64,000 nt of DNA from Hibiscus mutabilis (Eukaryota; Streptophyta; Magnoliopsida; Malvales; Malvaceae): positions 80,343,909-80,407,908 of the forward strand of contig CM033714.1 in NCBI GenBank assembly GCA_019671005.1, read 5' to 3'. Below the pieces are notes generated by a model, which was given only the letters and a program-made list of their open reading frames with translations, made no database searches and had not been told where the DNA came from. This document shows, in pieces, positions 1-10,917 of this stretch (the first letter of the stretch is position 1; each line of letters opens with the position of its first letter). A program made the position numbers and the translations under genes.

Positions 1-683
1 CAAAAAGAGTTTCAGATAAGCTCATCAAAAAGGGACTTCATGGTTCAGGTTCTGGAAGTGAAAAGCATGAAAAACGTACAAGAAATAAAGATAGACCTGA
101 TCGTGGTGTATGGGCCCCTCGTGCTGATTTTTCTCAATCTAGCGAGGAGCGTCTGACACCCTCTGTGTTACAATCAGCAGCACAGTCTTCTCGCAGTTCC
201 ATGGAAGGTATTAATGCTTCTTCACATGTATATCTGGTGTTTGCAAGTGTTGATGGTTTTAGGATACAGTTCTAAGTTCTTATATCAATTTGTTCTATTT
301 GATTTTGCAAGAATTGGGCAAGCTAAGTTACCTCATTTTCTGCCTATAACCTTCCAGTTACCCAAGGAGAAATGAAATGTGACATAGCTAATGGAAGCAT
401 CGGATGTAATATTGATGGTCTGATTCCTGCAGGTTCCAATAAGCAATTTGGTCGGGGTCCAGCAGCCCATAATATTAAAGATGATGGATCGGTCATATCA
501 AGTGAGATCAAGCCTTCCAAAAGAGGAGGTCCTACAAGCACCGGAGCCTATGAGGTGAGCGAATTCTATGATGAATCAGCTGCAAAATCTGTCATCTTTT
601 TATTCACCTTTGGTTCTAATGTTCTTTTCTCTATCGACTTGCAGAAACAAGTTTGGGTTCAGAAATCACCCTCAGGTTCTTAG
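1..683 (+). CDS. UPF3: UPF3-like nonsense-mediated mRNA decay factor, 3' end (partial)
   Basis: The last three exons of a gene that begins left of the window: up to 207, 358-554 and 645-683, joined by GT-AG introns, with the TAG stop at 681-683. The basic stretch KNKDRPDRGVWAPRADFS (about residues 26-44 of the visible part) and the C-terminus KQVWVQKSPSGS resemble plant UPF3, which links exon-junction complexes to UPF1/UPF2 in nonsense-mediated decay. The N-terminal UPF3 domain lies outside the window. Exon phases agree across both junctions (one base carried over the first, none over the second). The second intron, 555-644, is 90 nt with no stop in frame, so its retention would add 30 residues. 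Identity rests on remembered motifs; I am fairly sure of the family. Confidence 0.75.
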
Positions 684-1320
684 AGAATCTAACTTAAACC
701 AGTAAGCCTGTTTTGTATTAATTCCATTAAGATCTTATAACTTGGTCTTCTTCCTGGTTCTGAAATTAATTCATACAATTTACAGGGTTTTGAATCACAA
801 CCCTTTTGACCCAATATCAGGGATCCATCTTCCGCCATGCTGCAATGACTTGCATGCGACACATCTGTTTGCTTTGTTGTGTTTGCAATAGTTGTATTCT
901 CCTGAATATGTTCTTGATTAGTCCTGTACCTGGTACTATATTAATCGTCTTATGAGACGACTGTCAAGAGCAAGCATTGGTGAGCAATCCGATGGTTGCT
1001 TGCGTGCTCCGAAAATTGATGTGGTCCACATTGGGAAAAGAGGTGTGATTGGATCAAGTGTATTGCTGATAATCAGTGGTGTGGCTGGAAGGGGAGATTC
1101 TACTGGATGATCTTGTGGGTGTTTCTCTTTATTTTTTTGTGTTTTATTGAATGGTGCAGTGCAAATTGTTTTGAAGTTGTAGATGCTGAGATTCGAACTC
1201 CGAATTTAGTCGATGATGCGGTGTGAAGTGGTTGTAAGTTAACTTGAATCTTTTCTTTATATAACAGAAGTTGTACTTTGGAAATTAGAGAAGGGGTGTA
1301 TGGATTCAATATCCTAGGTC
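684..1320 (+). other. Probable UPF3 3' UTR with a possible intron
   Basis: There is no continuing reading frame. A good donor (A|GTAAGC at 702) and acceptor (TTTACAG ending at 785) would make an 84-nt intron just after the stop. The junction would lie about 18 nt past the stop, too close for classical exon-junction-triggered decay. The 3' end of the transcript is not defined by the sequence. Confidence 0.4.
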
Positions 1321-2230
1321 TCTTTTCACAGAATGTGGGTTAGGTTGGAAACCAAGTACTTGGATTTGGATATTAGTGTTGGATGCAGTTATGTTCAGTT
1401 TTTTTTTTTTAAAGTTACATATAGTTGAAAAAATCTTGAAGGATCATATTTTTGTACACAGGTATGGGTACGTCGCATAGTATATGGACACTTTAAAGAA
1501 AGGACCTTAAACTTAAAGTGAATTGTAATGCATGTTGATTGCTTTGCAAGGCAATGTCAATAGATCAAGTAATATAACACATACTATAGTTTATTCAAAG
1601 GTTAATATATATTTTTTTATATTTGAATTTGGTTTCTAATTCAATTTTATACTTAAGTTTTTTTTTTAATTAGATACTTGAACTTGGTTTAGATATCTAA
1701 AGTCTAAACTTGGTTTTTTTAGTTCAAATTAGTAGTTGATCTTGATTTTTAGTTCAAATCAGTACTTATGATTTTCAATTGATCTGAATTAAGCTTAAGT
1801 ACTTAAATTTGATAAAAAAAGAGAGGATAGTTTAGATAATACTTCTGACAAAAAAAAAAATACTCTAAGGATTAATCTAAAAATTTAAGTATACTATGGG
1901 ACCAATTTACTAATAAGACCTATATGCAATAAATGAGTCACATCTCAAAGCTGTTAGCATCAACTGCTGAAACAGAGCAGACTCCAGGAGAAAATGAAAA
2001 GAAAACCCCATCAACTAGTTTTGCCAAAAAAAAAGGAAGAAAAATCATATTTTAATCACAATAAATGATTTGTTTTGGAAGCAATCCATCACCATCACCA
2101 CGAGAAGAGGATTAATTCTTACGAAAAGCTACTTCCTAACTGGCACTCTGTTTCTCTTTCCCATCAGGTTCAGCTCTTTTAATCTTGTTTTTTCTTAATT
2201 TGTTAGTGAAATTTTAGTTGAAGACTTGAA
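1321..2230. other. AT-rich intergenic DNA, no gene seen
   Basis: Long runs of T and A and short repeated phrases of the type CTTGGTTTTTTTAGTTCAAAT around 1690-1770, which look like decayed repeat sequence. I see no coding frame. The stretch near 2070-2170 ending CCCATCAG may be the old 5' leader of the PEX2 copy that follows. Confidence 0.4.
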
Positions 2231-2740
2231 GTTGAGCAATAAAGGAGATTACCCTTTGTTGATTTCCCTTTTAACTGTTCGGTTAATGATTTTTGGCCTT
2301 GAAAATTCCACGGGGAACTTGTTTATTTAACGGAAATCTATCTGGAAACATTCTGGGTGCTTCTAGTTTCATTTGTATCAGGGTATAATTTTGCTAATGT
2401 TGAATGGAATTGTATTATGATAATGGAAAAGAGAAGCTGGAAAATTTCTGGCTAAATTCCTTTCTAGTACTCTGTTACAAAAATTTTGCATGAGAATTGC
2501 ATTATGGTAGTTCTTTGTGTGTGTGAAAATTTTGATCAAGTTGAGCAATAAAAGAGATAACCCTTTGTTAATTTTCCTTTTATCTGTTCAATTAACGAAT
2601 ATTGGCCTTAAGAATCTATGGGGAACTTGTTTTTTACTTAAATCTATCTGGATATTTTATTTTTTTTTTTAAAAAAATCTTTCTATATGATAATTATGAA
2701 TTTTTGGGTATCAGGTTATAATTTTGCTGTTGAATGGTAA
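2231..2740 (+). repeat. Direct duplication upstream of the PEX2 pseudogene
   Basis: The segment starting at about 2231 (GTTGAGCAATAAAGGAGAT...) is repeated starting at about 2540 (GTTGAGCAATAAAAGAGAT...). Both copies continue through CCCTTTGTT, a GGGGAACTTG block and ATCTATCTGGA. Further matching text, TATAATTTTGCT, follows at about 2383 and 2717. It looks like a local tandem duplication about 305 bp apart that has since diverged. Confidence 0.65.
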
Positions 2741-2898
2741 TGAAAAAAAGCTGAACTTGTAGATCCCTAGATATACATAGGTAAGATCTTTGTAGAAAAA
2801 GTTTTGATCTTTCGGCTAATATGTTAAGATTATATAAATTTCATGATGGGATTGCCACTTTTGCTGTTCTTGAGACTTTCATAGATTCATGAACTGTT

Positions 2899-4915
2899 AT
2901 TCGTCAACTGTTGCACCATTCGACACTACCGATATCGATATCTAGAGTTAATCAGTTTGATGCCGCTAGATTGGATAGTGAGATGTCAGCTAGGTTGAAA
3001 GAACAGATGATTAAAGTTTTATCCTTGGTGAAGGTATCTTCTTGATATTGAATCTGTTCATGGTCTATCAAAAATGAAGTTGTGCTATGCGATTGTCTGA
3101 GTTTGTTTCTTTGTTTTTTTGGGGTTAGCCAGGAATGTTATTTCAATATGAACCCGAACTTGAAGCTTTCCTTGAGTTTCTCATTTGGAGGTTCTCAATT
3201 TGGGTAGATAAACCTACTCCAGGAATTGCTCTTATGAATATGAGGTTCTAAGATGAACACGCCATGGAAATAAGAGGAAAAGGTAAGAAGGTATGGACTT
3301 GTCTTTTTTGCGCTACTGGTGTTGCTCCAACTCTTCATTTTTTTGTGAAATCTGTTTCTGACACATCACCGAACATGGATATGGGTTCTGACACTCCAAA
3401 TACATAAAAACCTAGAACAAAACTAAACATGTCATGTTAGGCTCATACCCATATCCGACACTCACATGTGAGTCTGAGTAACATGGCATGTTAGTTAGCC
3501 AACCAAATCAGGTACTATTTCGTTGCCATTTATAACTTGTTGCGCGGTTGGTTGTAGTTTATGACTGCAATTTATCAGTGTTATTAATCAAAATTACGTC
3601 TTGTCTTTTTCAGAACAATCTTTTTTAGTGTATTTAAGAACTAGCATTTTACCCTAGTTAACAACTTTCAGATTTGAACCGTGTTTAGGAGAGTTCATCC
3701 TAATATCTGTGCCACCCCTTACTTCGGTTAACATTGTCTTTTCATTGCTCGTCTTCTGCTTTAGTCTCGTGTTTTGCTACTCTTATTTGTGCAGTAAGAA
3801 CGGGTTTGGAAGGGCCCGGGCTAACTGTTGCTCAGAAGATGTGGTATTGCATTGCTGTGGTTGGTGGTCAGTACCTTTGGGCTCGTTTAGAGTCATTCTC
3901 TGCTTTTCACCGATGGGGTGATTCTAAGCAGGTGCTAATTCTAATGTCCTTTGTTCCTTTTTGTTTTCTTCTTTGTGTATTCCCCTGAGAAGAGTTTGGA
4001 CACTATTTGAAGTCAATTCTGATTTTCCTTCTCCAGAGGCCATTGGCACGGGGAGTTTGGGGTTCAATGTATCAAAGGGCTTTATAAGGTGGCATCATTT
4101 GGAAACCTACTTATATTTCTTTACACAGGATGGTAGGTTTTAACTAGTGAATAACATGTTTATCTGAATCTCGTTACTGTTGTAGGAAAATATAAACACA
4201 TACAAAAGGAAAGAAGCACGGATAATAGGATAGTGATTTAACTTACTATGTTTCATATCAAGTTTTCGTTTATCATCTTTACGGCTTGAAATTGATTGGT
4301 TTGCCTGGTTTTGGGGTTGATATATATTACTGTATTCTATCAAACATAAATGCTTGGCGATTAGGGAACTTTTAGCTGGCTCGGGAAACCTGTTTTTCTT
4401 TGATCACCTTCAGGCATTCATGTTGACCCTTTTTCATCTATTCTTCTAATGCAGGTATATAAACCTCATCGAAAGAGCTTTAAGAGCAAGACTTGTTTAT
4501 GAAAGCCCTAATATGAACCGATCAGTTAGCTTTGAGAACATGAATAGCCAGTTGGTGTGGAATGAGTTTTCGATAATCTTTCCTTGTTTAAGCCAGCATC
4601 TCAACGTTTGACTCGGAAACATTTACATGTCCTATTACTTTTTGACATAGCTCAGCATAGTAGTATCGTTTACATGACATTGATAGTTTTCTTTTTTCCC
4701 CCCGGATTTGCCTGTCATGAATGTGTTTTCATACTTTGCTACCAAAAAAGAAAAAGAAGATTGAAATGTATGCATTTTCAAGTGTTGCTTGCTTGCAAGT
4801 TGTAATTGTTTAAAATTTCATATTCACAGGTATTGCTACTACTGGCTACGAACACGATGTGCAGCAGTTCCCGATGCAATGCAACGGCACAGCAGGCATT
4901 GGGGGAGGGGGGGCA
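2899..4915 (+). pseudogene. PEX2: PEX2-like peroxisomal RING E3 peroxin, decayed copy
   Basis: Fragments of a spliced gene match plant peroxin-2 in order. They include PISISRVNQFDAARLD near 2930; an exon at 3129-3282 with MLFQYEPELEAFLEFLIWRF; an exon at 3795-3931 with VRTGLEGPGLTVAQKMWY; then RPLARGVW at 4037, YINLIERALRARLVYESPNM at 4455, and a RING remnant YCYYWLRTRCAAVP near 4832. PEX2 is a membrane-embedded RING ubiquitin ligase that recycles the PEX5 import receptor. Damage seen: a TAA at 3249-3251 where Arg is expected, a frameshift in the exon starting 4037, loss of the sequence after NEFS at about 4570, and Trp in place of a RING cysteine. Exon phases still agree at 3282/3795. Introns remain, so it arose by DNA duplication, not retrocopying. 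Confidence 0.8.
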
Positions 4916-5324
4916 TAAAACTCGTAATCAGCAACTTAGTTGGATAAGAGACTGGGGCAATTAACCATTCTTTTGGTATGGGTTTATTTATTATTTTTAT
5001 TATATATGTTAAAAGGATCATGATTTCATAGTCATGTATGCTAATGTTGGACATACGTGGATGAATATGATTCAACCGAATATATGTCGATATTGATCCA
5101 AATAGACCGGGACATAACTACTATAATTGAAGTGGTTACTAGGCCACCAAACTTGAAGTAAATATGTCAGGAGCCATTATGCACGACTCGTGATAAGTGC
5201 CGGTGGCAGTGCAGCCGGACAAAACATGTGGTAGTGTTTTTATATTAGGGATGAATAAGTTTTAAGGATAAACTTATAAAATTTTAGGAGACAAAAATAG
5301 ATTTTTTAATAAAATACATAAAAA

Positions 5325-6542
5325 TATTTTAAAAGGTAAATTACCATAATGTTTACTTATGTTTGGGTTGTGTACACTTTTGCTCACTGATTTTAAAAAT
5401 TGAACTTTATGCTCATTTACGTTTTCGGGGTGTAAACTTATCCTTACTGAAATGTTTTTCACCGTTAACATTTGACGTAAAGCTGATTTGGTAGATTAAT
5501 GGTTAATAAATAAAAGGCTTACTACTCAAATAGGTGCCCAAACTATGCTTGTAGATCACTTTTGGTGCCTAAACTATTTTTAGCTCTAAATAGGTGCCTA
5601 AAGTTTCAATTTTGGTCATTTTAGATGCCTAACCGTTAACTACCGTTATTTTTATTAAAAATATATATATTTTTTATTTTTTATTTTATTTCTTTTTTAA
5701 TTTAATTTATTTTAACTTAATTTTTTATAAAAACTCTAAATTTCCAAAACTCACAAAATAGCCCCAAATTCGAAATCCCTAACTTTTCCAACAGAATTCA
5801 CCGCTGATGGTTACGCCACCGCCCCGATATCCATTTTCGGACTATCAAGATCATTTTTCCCAACCACCCATCGCCGGTAAACGGCGGTAGGTGTGTCGAT
5901 CGGCTTCCTAACGTCGAAAGAAGCTAAAATCGCGAAAGGAAATCGTTGGCACACCTACCGTCGGTTATCGGCGATGGGTGGTTGGAGGAAACGGCCGTGG
6001 TGGTGCGGTGGCGATAGTGGTGGTCTCCGATGAGGTAGTAAACGACGACATGACGGTAATTTGGGGATTTGGGGTTTTGAGTTAGGGATTTAGGACTGTT
6101 TTATAAAGATTTAAAACTATTAATTTTTTTAGAAAATTAATTATGAATTTTATTTGAAAATTAATTAAAAGAAATTAAAAATTAAAAACATGCCACTTGT
6201 CACAATTTAATTGGCTAACGGATTTTTATTAACGGTTAGGCACCTAAAATGACCAAACTTGAAACTTTAGGCACCTATTTAGAGCTAAAAATAGTTTAGG
6301 CACCAAAAGTGATATACAAGTATAGTTTGGGCACCTATTTGGGTATTAAGCCTTTTATTAATTAACCTTTAATCTGCCAAATCAGCTTCCCGTTAAATGT
6401 TAACGGTAAAAAACGTTTCAGTGAGGATAAGTTTACACCCCGAAAACGTAAATGAGCATAAAATTTAATTTTTAAAATCAATGAGCAAAAGTGTACACAA
6501 CCAAACGTAAGTGAGCATTACGGTAGTTTACTCTATTTTAAA
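5325..6542. mobile_element. Nonautonomous Mutator-like element, long terminal inverted repeats
   Basis: A 1200-bp element (5334-6533) is flanked by the 9-bp direct repeat TATTTTAAA (5325-5333 and 6534-6542), the target-duplication length of Mutator elements. Its ends AGGTAAATTACC and (reverse complement) GAGTAAACTACC start inverted repeats of roughly 300 bp, running to about 5640 and from about 6220. The centre contains a second inverted pair (CCACCCATCGCCGG near 5864 and its partner near 5975), so nearly the whole element can fold on itself. I see no transposase frame. Confidence 0.85.
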
Positions 6543-6865
6543 TTATATATAAATTTTAAATTTTTAAAGAGACAATCACCCTATTAACGAAATGCTTTAA
6601 CCGATCATTGATGATTGAAAATAATTGAAAATGATTTTTTTTCTACCCAAACAAAATGCTTTAAGAGATAAAATTTAGTTATCTGATCATTAATGATCGA
6701 AAATGATAAAACACCAAACAATCGGTCATCGATGATTGAAAATGATGGAACACCAAACAAACATTATGATTCCATTGTCTTCATATTTGGATTCCATGTT
6801 ACATGCCAATTTTGCTATAGCAGCACAAAACCCAGTAAGCCACCGAGCTCTTTCAAATAGAAACA
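6543..6865. other. AT-rich spacer with degenerate GATGATTGAAAATGAT repeats
   Basis: Variants of GATGATTGAAAATGATxxAACACCAAAC recur at about 6606, 6690 and 6728, suggesting a short decayed tandem repeat. This is the upstream region of the isochorismatase-type gene. I see no coding sequence. Confidence 0.4.
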
Positions 6866-8502
6866 ATGGAAGATAAATGAAAGGCAAACGGCCCTCCTAG
6901 TAATTGACATGCAGGCACGTCCTTTCTTTCTTTCTTTTTACTTCGTAAAATTTACTGTGATTAAAGTCGATAAACAAAATCTCGGTCAAAGATAAAATAT
7001 AACTTGTGTACTCTTTTAACTTAAAAATCTTAAAACATTTGACAAAATCGAACCACATTAATAAATAAAATAAATTTTTTATTTGGATAATTATAGATAT
7101 GTACATGTATGTATTGATATTTTTTGTAGAATGATTTTATTCTCGAGGATCGACCGGCAAAGGTGAATGGCGGCACAGCCATAGTCCCCAATGTCATCAA
7201 AGCTGTAGTAATCGCCAGGGACCGTGGCTTTCTTGTTGTTTGGGTAATTTTTTAGTTAACTGCATCAATCGTTTTTAAATTATGACTTGGATTTTAAATT
7301 AATATGTATCGACATCATATTAATAAAGTATTTTGTTAATTTGATTATTTGACATAAAATATACTTAAGACGTGTGTAACTACACATATTGCTTAAATCT
7401 TATATGTTAAAAAAAGAAATAGTTCTCTCAAATGTTCATCCACTTATCTTGAATCTGATATGTAAAAAAAAATAGCCATCTTAAATTTTATGGACACTGC
7501 CTATTTTTACACGGCATATAAGTATGCCCATATTTATATCCCAATCTATATATCTTAAATATTTTCTGCACTAAATCTGAACTGACATTTATTTTTTAAA
7601 TTGCATCCCTTTTACTCAGATTGTTCGAGAAAACGACTATTTAGGAAGAGTCGTCGAACTCTTTCGTCGTCATTTTTACTCTGCCGGAAAGGGAGGTCCG
7701 GCCATAAAGGGAAGTGAGGGTGCAAATCTGGTTGATGGCCTTGTGATAAAGCAAGAAGACTACAAGTTGGTGAAGAGTCGTTGCAGTGCATTCTTTGCTA
7801 CCCATCTTCATTCATTTCTTCAGAGCTCGGAGATAAATAATCTAGTAATTGTGGGTATGGACTTACAATGTTATAAATACGAGTAGAATGCTCGTAAAAA
7901 ATTATTAATTTTACTAGATGAATTTAAATGATGTGGCATCTTATTTTTAAGTGATGTTATAAGTTTATTAGACTCGTTGTAGTTTAACTCGATCGGTTAC
8001 ATTTTAGAGTGAATAAAGAGTATGAAATTGAGTTAGATTAACTGCAATGGATCGGATTAAGTTACACTAGGTCAAAAGAAGTGTCACAACATTATCTGAA
8101 AATTTTGACATGATACATATGCAGGTGTTCAAACTCCGAATTGCATTAGACAAACTGTGTTTGATGCAGTGTCACTTGATTTCGGCTCCGTCACTGTTAT
8201 TGTCGATGCCACAGCTGCTGCCACTCCGGAGATACACAACGGTATTTTCGTCTTTGGCCGAGAACTAGATCAGTTTATGGATAGAATCAAATCTCATTTT
8301 GCTCAAGCTTGTTTCTTTAGGCCTTATTGTTCATGTTCATATTCTCTCAAATATCGGAAGATATTATGAGTTTAAACATATATTCCGATCCTAACACACT
8401 GAGACTTCTAAATTATCTTATGAACCAGCCAATATCATTGACATGAATAACACAGGCGTTGCAACACCAACACTCCAAGAATGGTGCGAAACCAATGCTT
8501 GA
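6866..8502 (+). CDS. Isochorismatase-family hydrolase, five exons, first exon damaged
   Basis: Exons: 6866-6914, 7130-7243, 7620-7854, 8125-8241, 8429-8502 (TGA). The product resembles the small plant isochorismatase/nicotinamidase-like proteins, cysteine hydrolases of the alpha/beta CSHase fold. Visible triad candidates are Asp of VIDMQ in exon 1, Lys in YKLVKSR, and Cys of VQTPNCIRQT in exon 4. DATAAATPEIHN and the C-terminus GVATPTLQEW also fit. Exons 2-5 are clean and in phase. Exon 1 is not: the frame from ATG 6866 meets TGA at 6878, and TALLVIDMQ is in another frame, as if 2 bp were lost. Its donor is GC (CAG|GCACGT) rather than GT. So either it is a recent pseudogene, a downstream start is used, or the exon is mis-sequenced. 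Substrate cannot be told. Confidence 0.75.
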
Positions 8503-9031
8503 TCCATCATATGATCGAGAGTGTATCGCGTTGTTGTTTTCGTAGTGTCACGGTTTAAAACTGTAACTGTAAGCTTTAAATAAATCGATTGAGTCGGTTT
8601 AATCGAAATTGTAAGCCTATTTAGTTTGATATTATATATTTATATGATTTATAGAGGAAAAGTCCTTCGTAGGAGTGAGTATTCGATTGAATCGAATTGA
8701 GTAAAAAAATTTCGAGTTAGTTGAGTTGACGAGTCTCGTTTTATAACTCAACTTTATTTGAATTTTTTTTGGGCTGAGCCGAGTTCAGGAAATTAAGATT
8801 TGAGTTGAGTTTTTTTTTTTTTTTGCATCAAGTAGAAAAACACACGAAATCTTCTCGATTGGCATCAAAACTCAAAGAAAGAAAGGAGAACTCTCACATT
8901 TGGTTACAATCAAGGACAAATTCATAAAGAGGAAGCAGACAAAGAACCCACCTTCCTCATAATATTGCACTATCTTCCCCGTACGTTTACACACACTTCT
9001 TCCAGGTAACATTTTTCACATTCACACATCA
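8503..9031. other. Spacer with GAGTTGAGTT-type repeats; promoter side of the LEA_2 gene
   Basis: Between about 8670 and 8830 there are repeated phrases of the GAATTGAGT/TTGAGTTGA type and a T14 run, probably repeat-derived. The last 100 bases before the ATG at 9032 are C- and A-rich with CACACA phrases and would be the 5' leader. No TATA box is clear enough to call. Confidence 0.35.
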
Positions 9032-10429
9032 ATGGGTCTCTTCAAATCTGAACGATCATCGGCTCGAAAAGAATCGCCGCCACCGTCCTTTTACCATGCT
9101 CCTTTGCCATCCGAATCGTCTGCCGATCATCAAAATTATGTTGTTTTCCCCTACTACCACCACTTGAGGGGAATCCAATGGTGTGATCGACGAGTATTAT
9201 ATGCGGCCACCTTCGTGTTGTTAGCCACCTTGACCTTCGTATTCTGGCCATCGGATCCCGAAATCAAGATTGCCCGGATGCACGTAAACCACATGCAAGT
9301 CCATACCAATCCTATCGTGACATTAGATTTATCTTTGGTGTTGACCTTGAAAGTGAGGAATCGGGATGTGTATTCCATGGACTTCACTACCTTGGATGTT
9401 GCGGTCGGGTACAGAGGAAAGACGTTGGGCCACGTGAAGTCAGAGCACGGTCATGTGAGGGCGATGGGGTCATCGTATGTCGAGGCAGTGCTCGAGCTTA
9501 ACGGGGTTGAGGTGTTTTCCGACGTCGTTTATATGCTTGAAGACTTGGCCAGAGGAACTATCCCCTTTGATACTGTCACGGAATTCGTAGGCTGGCTTGG
9601 TTTTTCCTTCATTAAGTTCCCTTTGAAGGTAAATAAAACATTAATCTCTCTTTTTAATTTAGTATATTTGCATGGTGATTAGTTATAATAAAAAATTAGA
9701 GTAGTGATATCATTTAAAAAAAAAAATAGACTTAAGCATTTGGTTGACATGTAAATTGTTATTATTTTAAAACAATATTAACCATTCAGCTAAAATGTAG
9801 ATTTATTATTCTTTGAGCACGGTTAACTAGATTTCTGAGTTGCCAACTAATAATATTTGAAAAAGGAAAGAACCAGATTATGTCAAGAGAGATTAAAGCC
9901 AATAATTCAACATAATAGAGGGACTAAAACCGTAATTAGACCCTGCAAAATGCACTGAGATGGAGTTGGGTTTCAAAGTGAAATTGTGTTTGTTGTGATA
10001 ATTGAACAGGCAAAAATATCATGTGAAATTGTGATAAACAGAGCAAGTCAGAATATCATCCGCCAAAACTGCTACCCTCAGGTAAGGCATTTTTATGGTT
10101 CTCGATACGAGTGTATATTCGATATATATATATATATATCTAGAATTTAGAAAGATCATATTTTCATGCGGTATCTAAATATGTGTTGGACATGAATGTA
10201 AAAAACAAAGATAAAAAAAACGAAAAACCGAAGCAACACAAGCTTCTACACTAAAAGTAGTTTTGCGTGTTCGACTCTTTAATGTTTTTGAAACATTCAT
10301 ATCCGACACATATCGAAACACGAGTACACGTATATGTCTTCAATATACGTGATGATGAAGTTTGCAATCCGGAACTAGTATTATAACATCTGATTTGTTA
10401 GCTTGTGTGTTTCATTTATACAGAAATGA
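9032..10429 (+). CDS. LEA_2 / NDR1-HIN1-like membrane protein
   Basis: Three exons: 9032-9628, 10010-10081, 10424-10429 (stop TGA after one codon), about 224 residues. After a polar, Ser/Pro-rich N-terminus there is one hydrophobic segment, YAATFVLLATLTFVFWP (about residues 57-73), typical of a single-pass type II membrane protein. An extracytoplasmic LEA_2-type domain follows, with a conserved NPIVTLDLSLVLTLKVRNRD start and the pattern YRGKTLGHVKSEHGHVRA. The family includes NDR1/HIN1-like defence and stress proteins, but no specific role can be assigned. Exon 1 ends FPLK; exon 2 gives AKISCEIVINRASQNIIRQN, then CYPQ, and the last exon adds only Lys-stop. Both introns are GT-AG and phase 0. 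It looks intact. The tiny last exon is inferred from splice signals alone. Confidence 0.8.
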
Positions 10430-10546
10430 ACTTGGAAATGGTAGCTGGATCTGGATATCAGGAATGAACTGAAAGATCAGGGCAGTGCAGTGCAAGCTGA
10501 CAGGTTCAACCTGTGTTCCAGAGTTGTAAATACTGAAAACGTGTTT

Positions 10547-10594
10547 GTATACATACATACATACATACATACATACATACATACATACATACAT
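10547..10594 (+). repeat. (CATA)n microsatellite
   Basis: About twelve tandem copies of the 4-bp unit CATA, in the 3' UTR region of the LEA_2-type gene. Such repeats usually vary in length between individuals. Confidence 0.95.
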
Positions 10595-10716
10595 GTTTGA
10601 TGCATTGATTAATCTGTATAAAATGGGATTTTTCATGAAAATCATTTAAATTAATACCATAGGAAGAAACCCAGTTATTATGATTGCCTTTTCAGTCACA
10701 AATGCCAAATTGAATG

Positions 10717-10727
10717 AATCCCACATT
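10717..10727 (+). promoter_or_regulatory. snRNA upstream sequence element (USE)-like box
   Basis: AATCCCACATTG matches the plant snRNA promoter USE (consensus RTCCCACATCG) except at one or two positions. It sits only about 20 bp before the U4 start. Active plant snRNA genes place it near -70 with a TATA box near -30; no TATA box is seen here. Confidence 0.6.
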
Positions 10728-10747
10728 GCTTGGTAAATGGAGCGGGG

Positions 10748-10899
10748 ATCTGCGCTTGGGGCAATGACGCAGCTCATGAGGTTCTAACCGAGGCGCGTCT
10801 ATTGCTGGTTGAAAACTATTTCCAAACCCCCTCTTAGGCCTGGGTTCTGCCTTGGCCTTCGAGAATTTCTGGAAGGGCTCCCTTCGGGGTAAAGCCCTA
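10748..10899 (+). ncRNA. U4: U4 spliceosomal snRNA (possibly a pseudogene)
   Basis: The sequence follows plant U4 closely. It has the 5' stem-loop region (GGGGCAATGACGCAGCTCAT), the U6-pairing and kink-turn part GAGGTTCTAACCGAGGCGCG, the block GGTTGAAAACTATTTCCAAA, CCCCCTCTTAGGCC, an Sm-type site AATTTCTGG, and a 3' hairpin GGGCTCCCTTCGGGGTAAAGCCC. U4 base-pairs with U6 in the U4/U6.U5 tri-snRNP. Length is about 152 nt, as usual. Oddities are a 5' end ATCTGCGC that seems short of two T residues, and the promoter box lying too close. The body is near perfect, so it is either a working gene with an odd promoter or a young pseudogene. Confidence 0.85.
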
Positions 10900-10901
10900 C
10901 A

Positions 10902-10917
10902 ATCCTCAGTTTCTTAA
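10902..10917 (+). terminator. snRNA 3'-box-like signal
   Basis: CAATCCTCAGTTTCTT directly after the 3' hairpin resembles the plant snRNA 3' end signal (CA, a short spacer, then AGTNNAA), but only the CA and AGT parts match well. Confidence 0.4.

Noticed and set aside
3709..4143. Several short open frames as possible small genes
   Set aside because: They overlap exons of the PEX2 pseudogene, which explains the coding-like composition.
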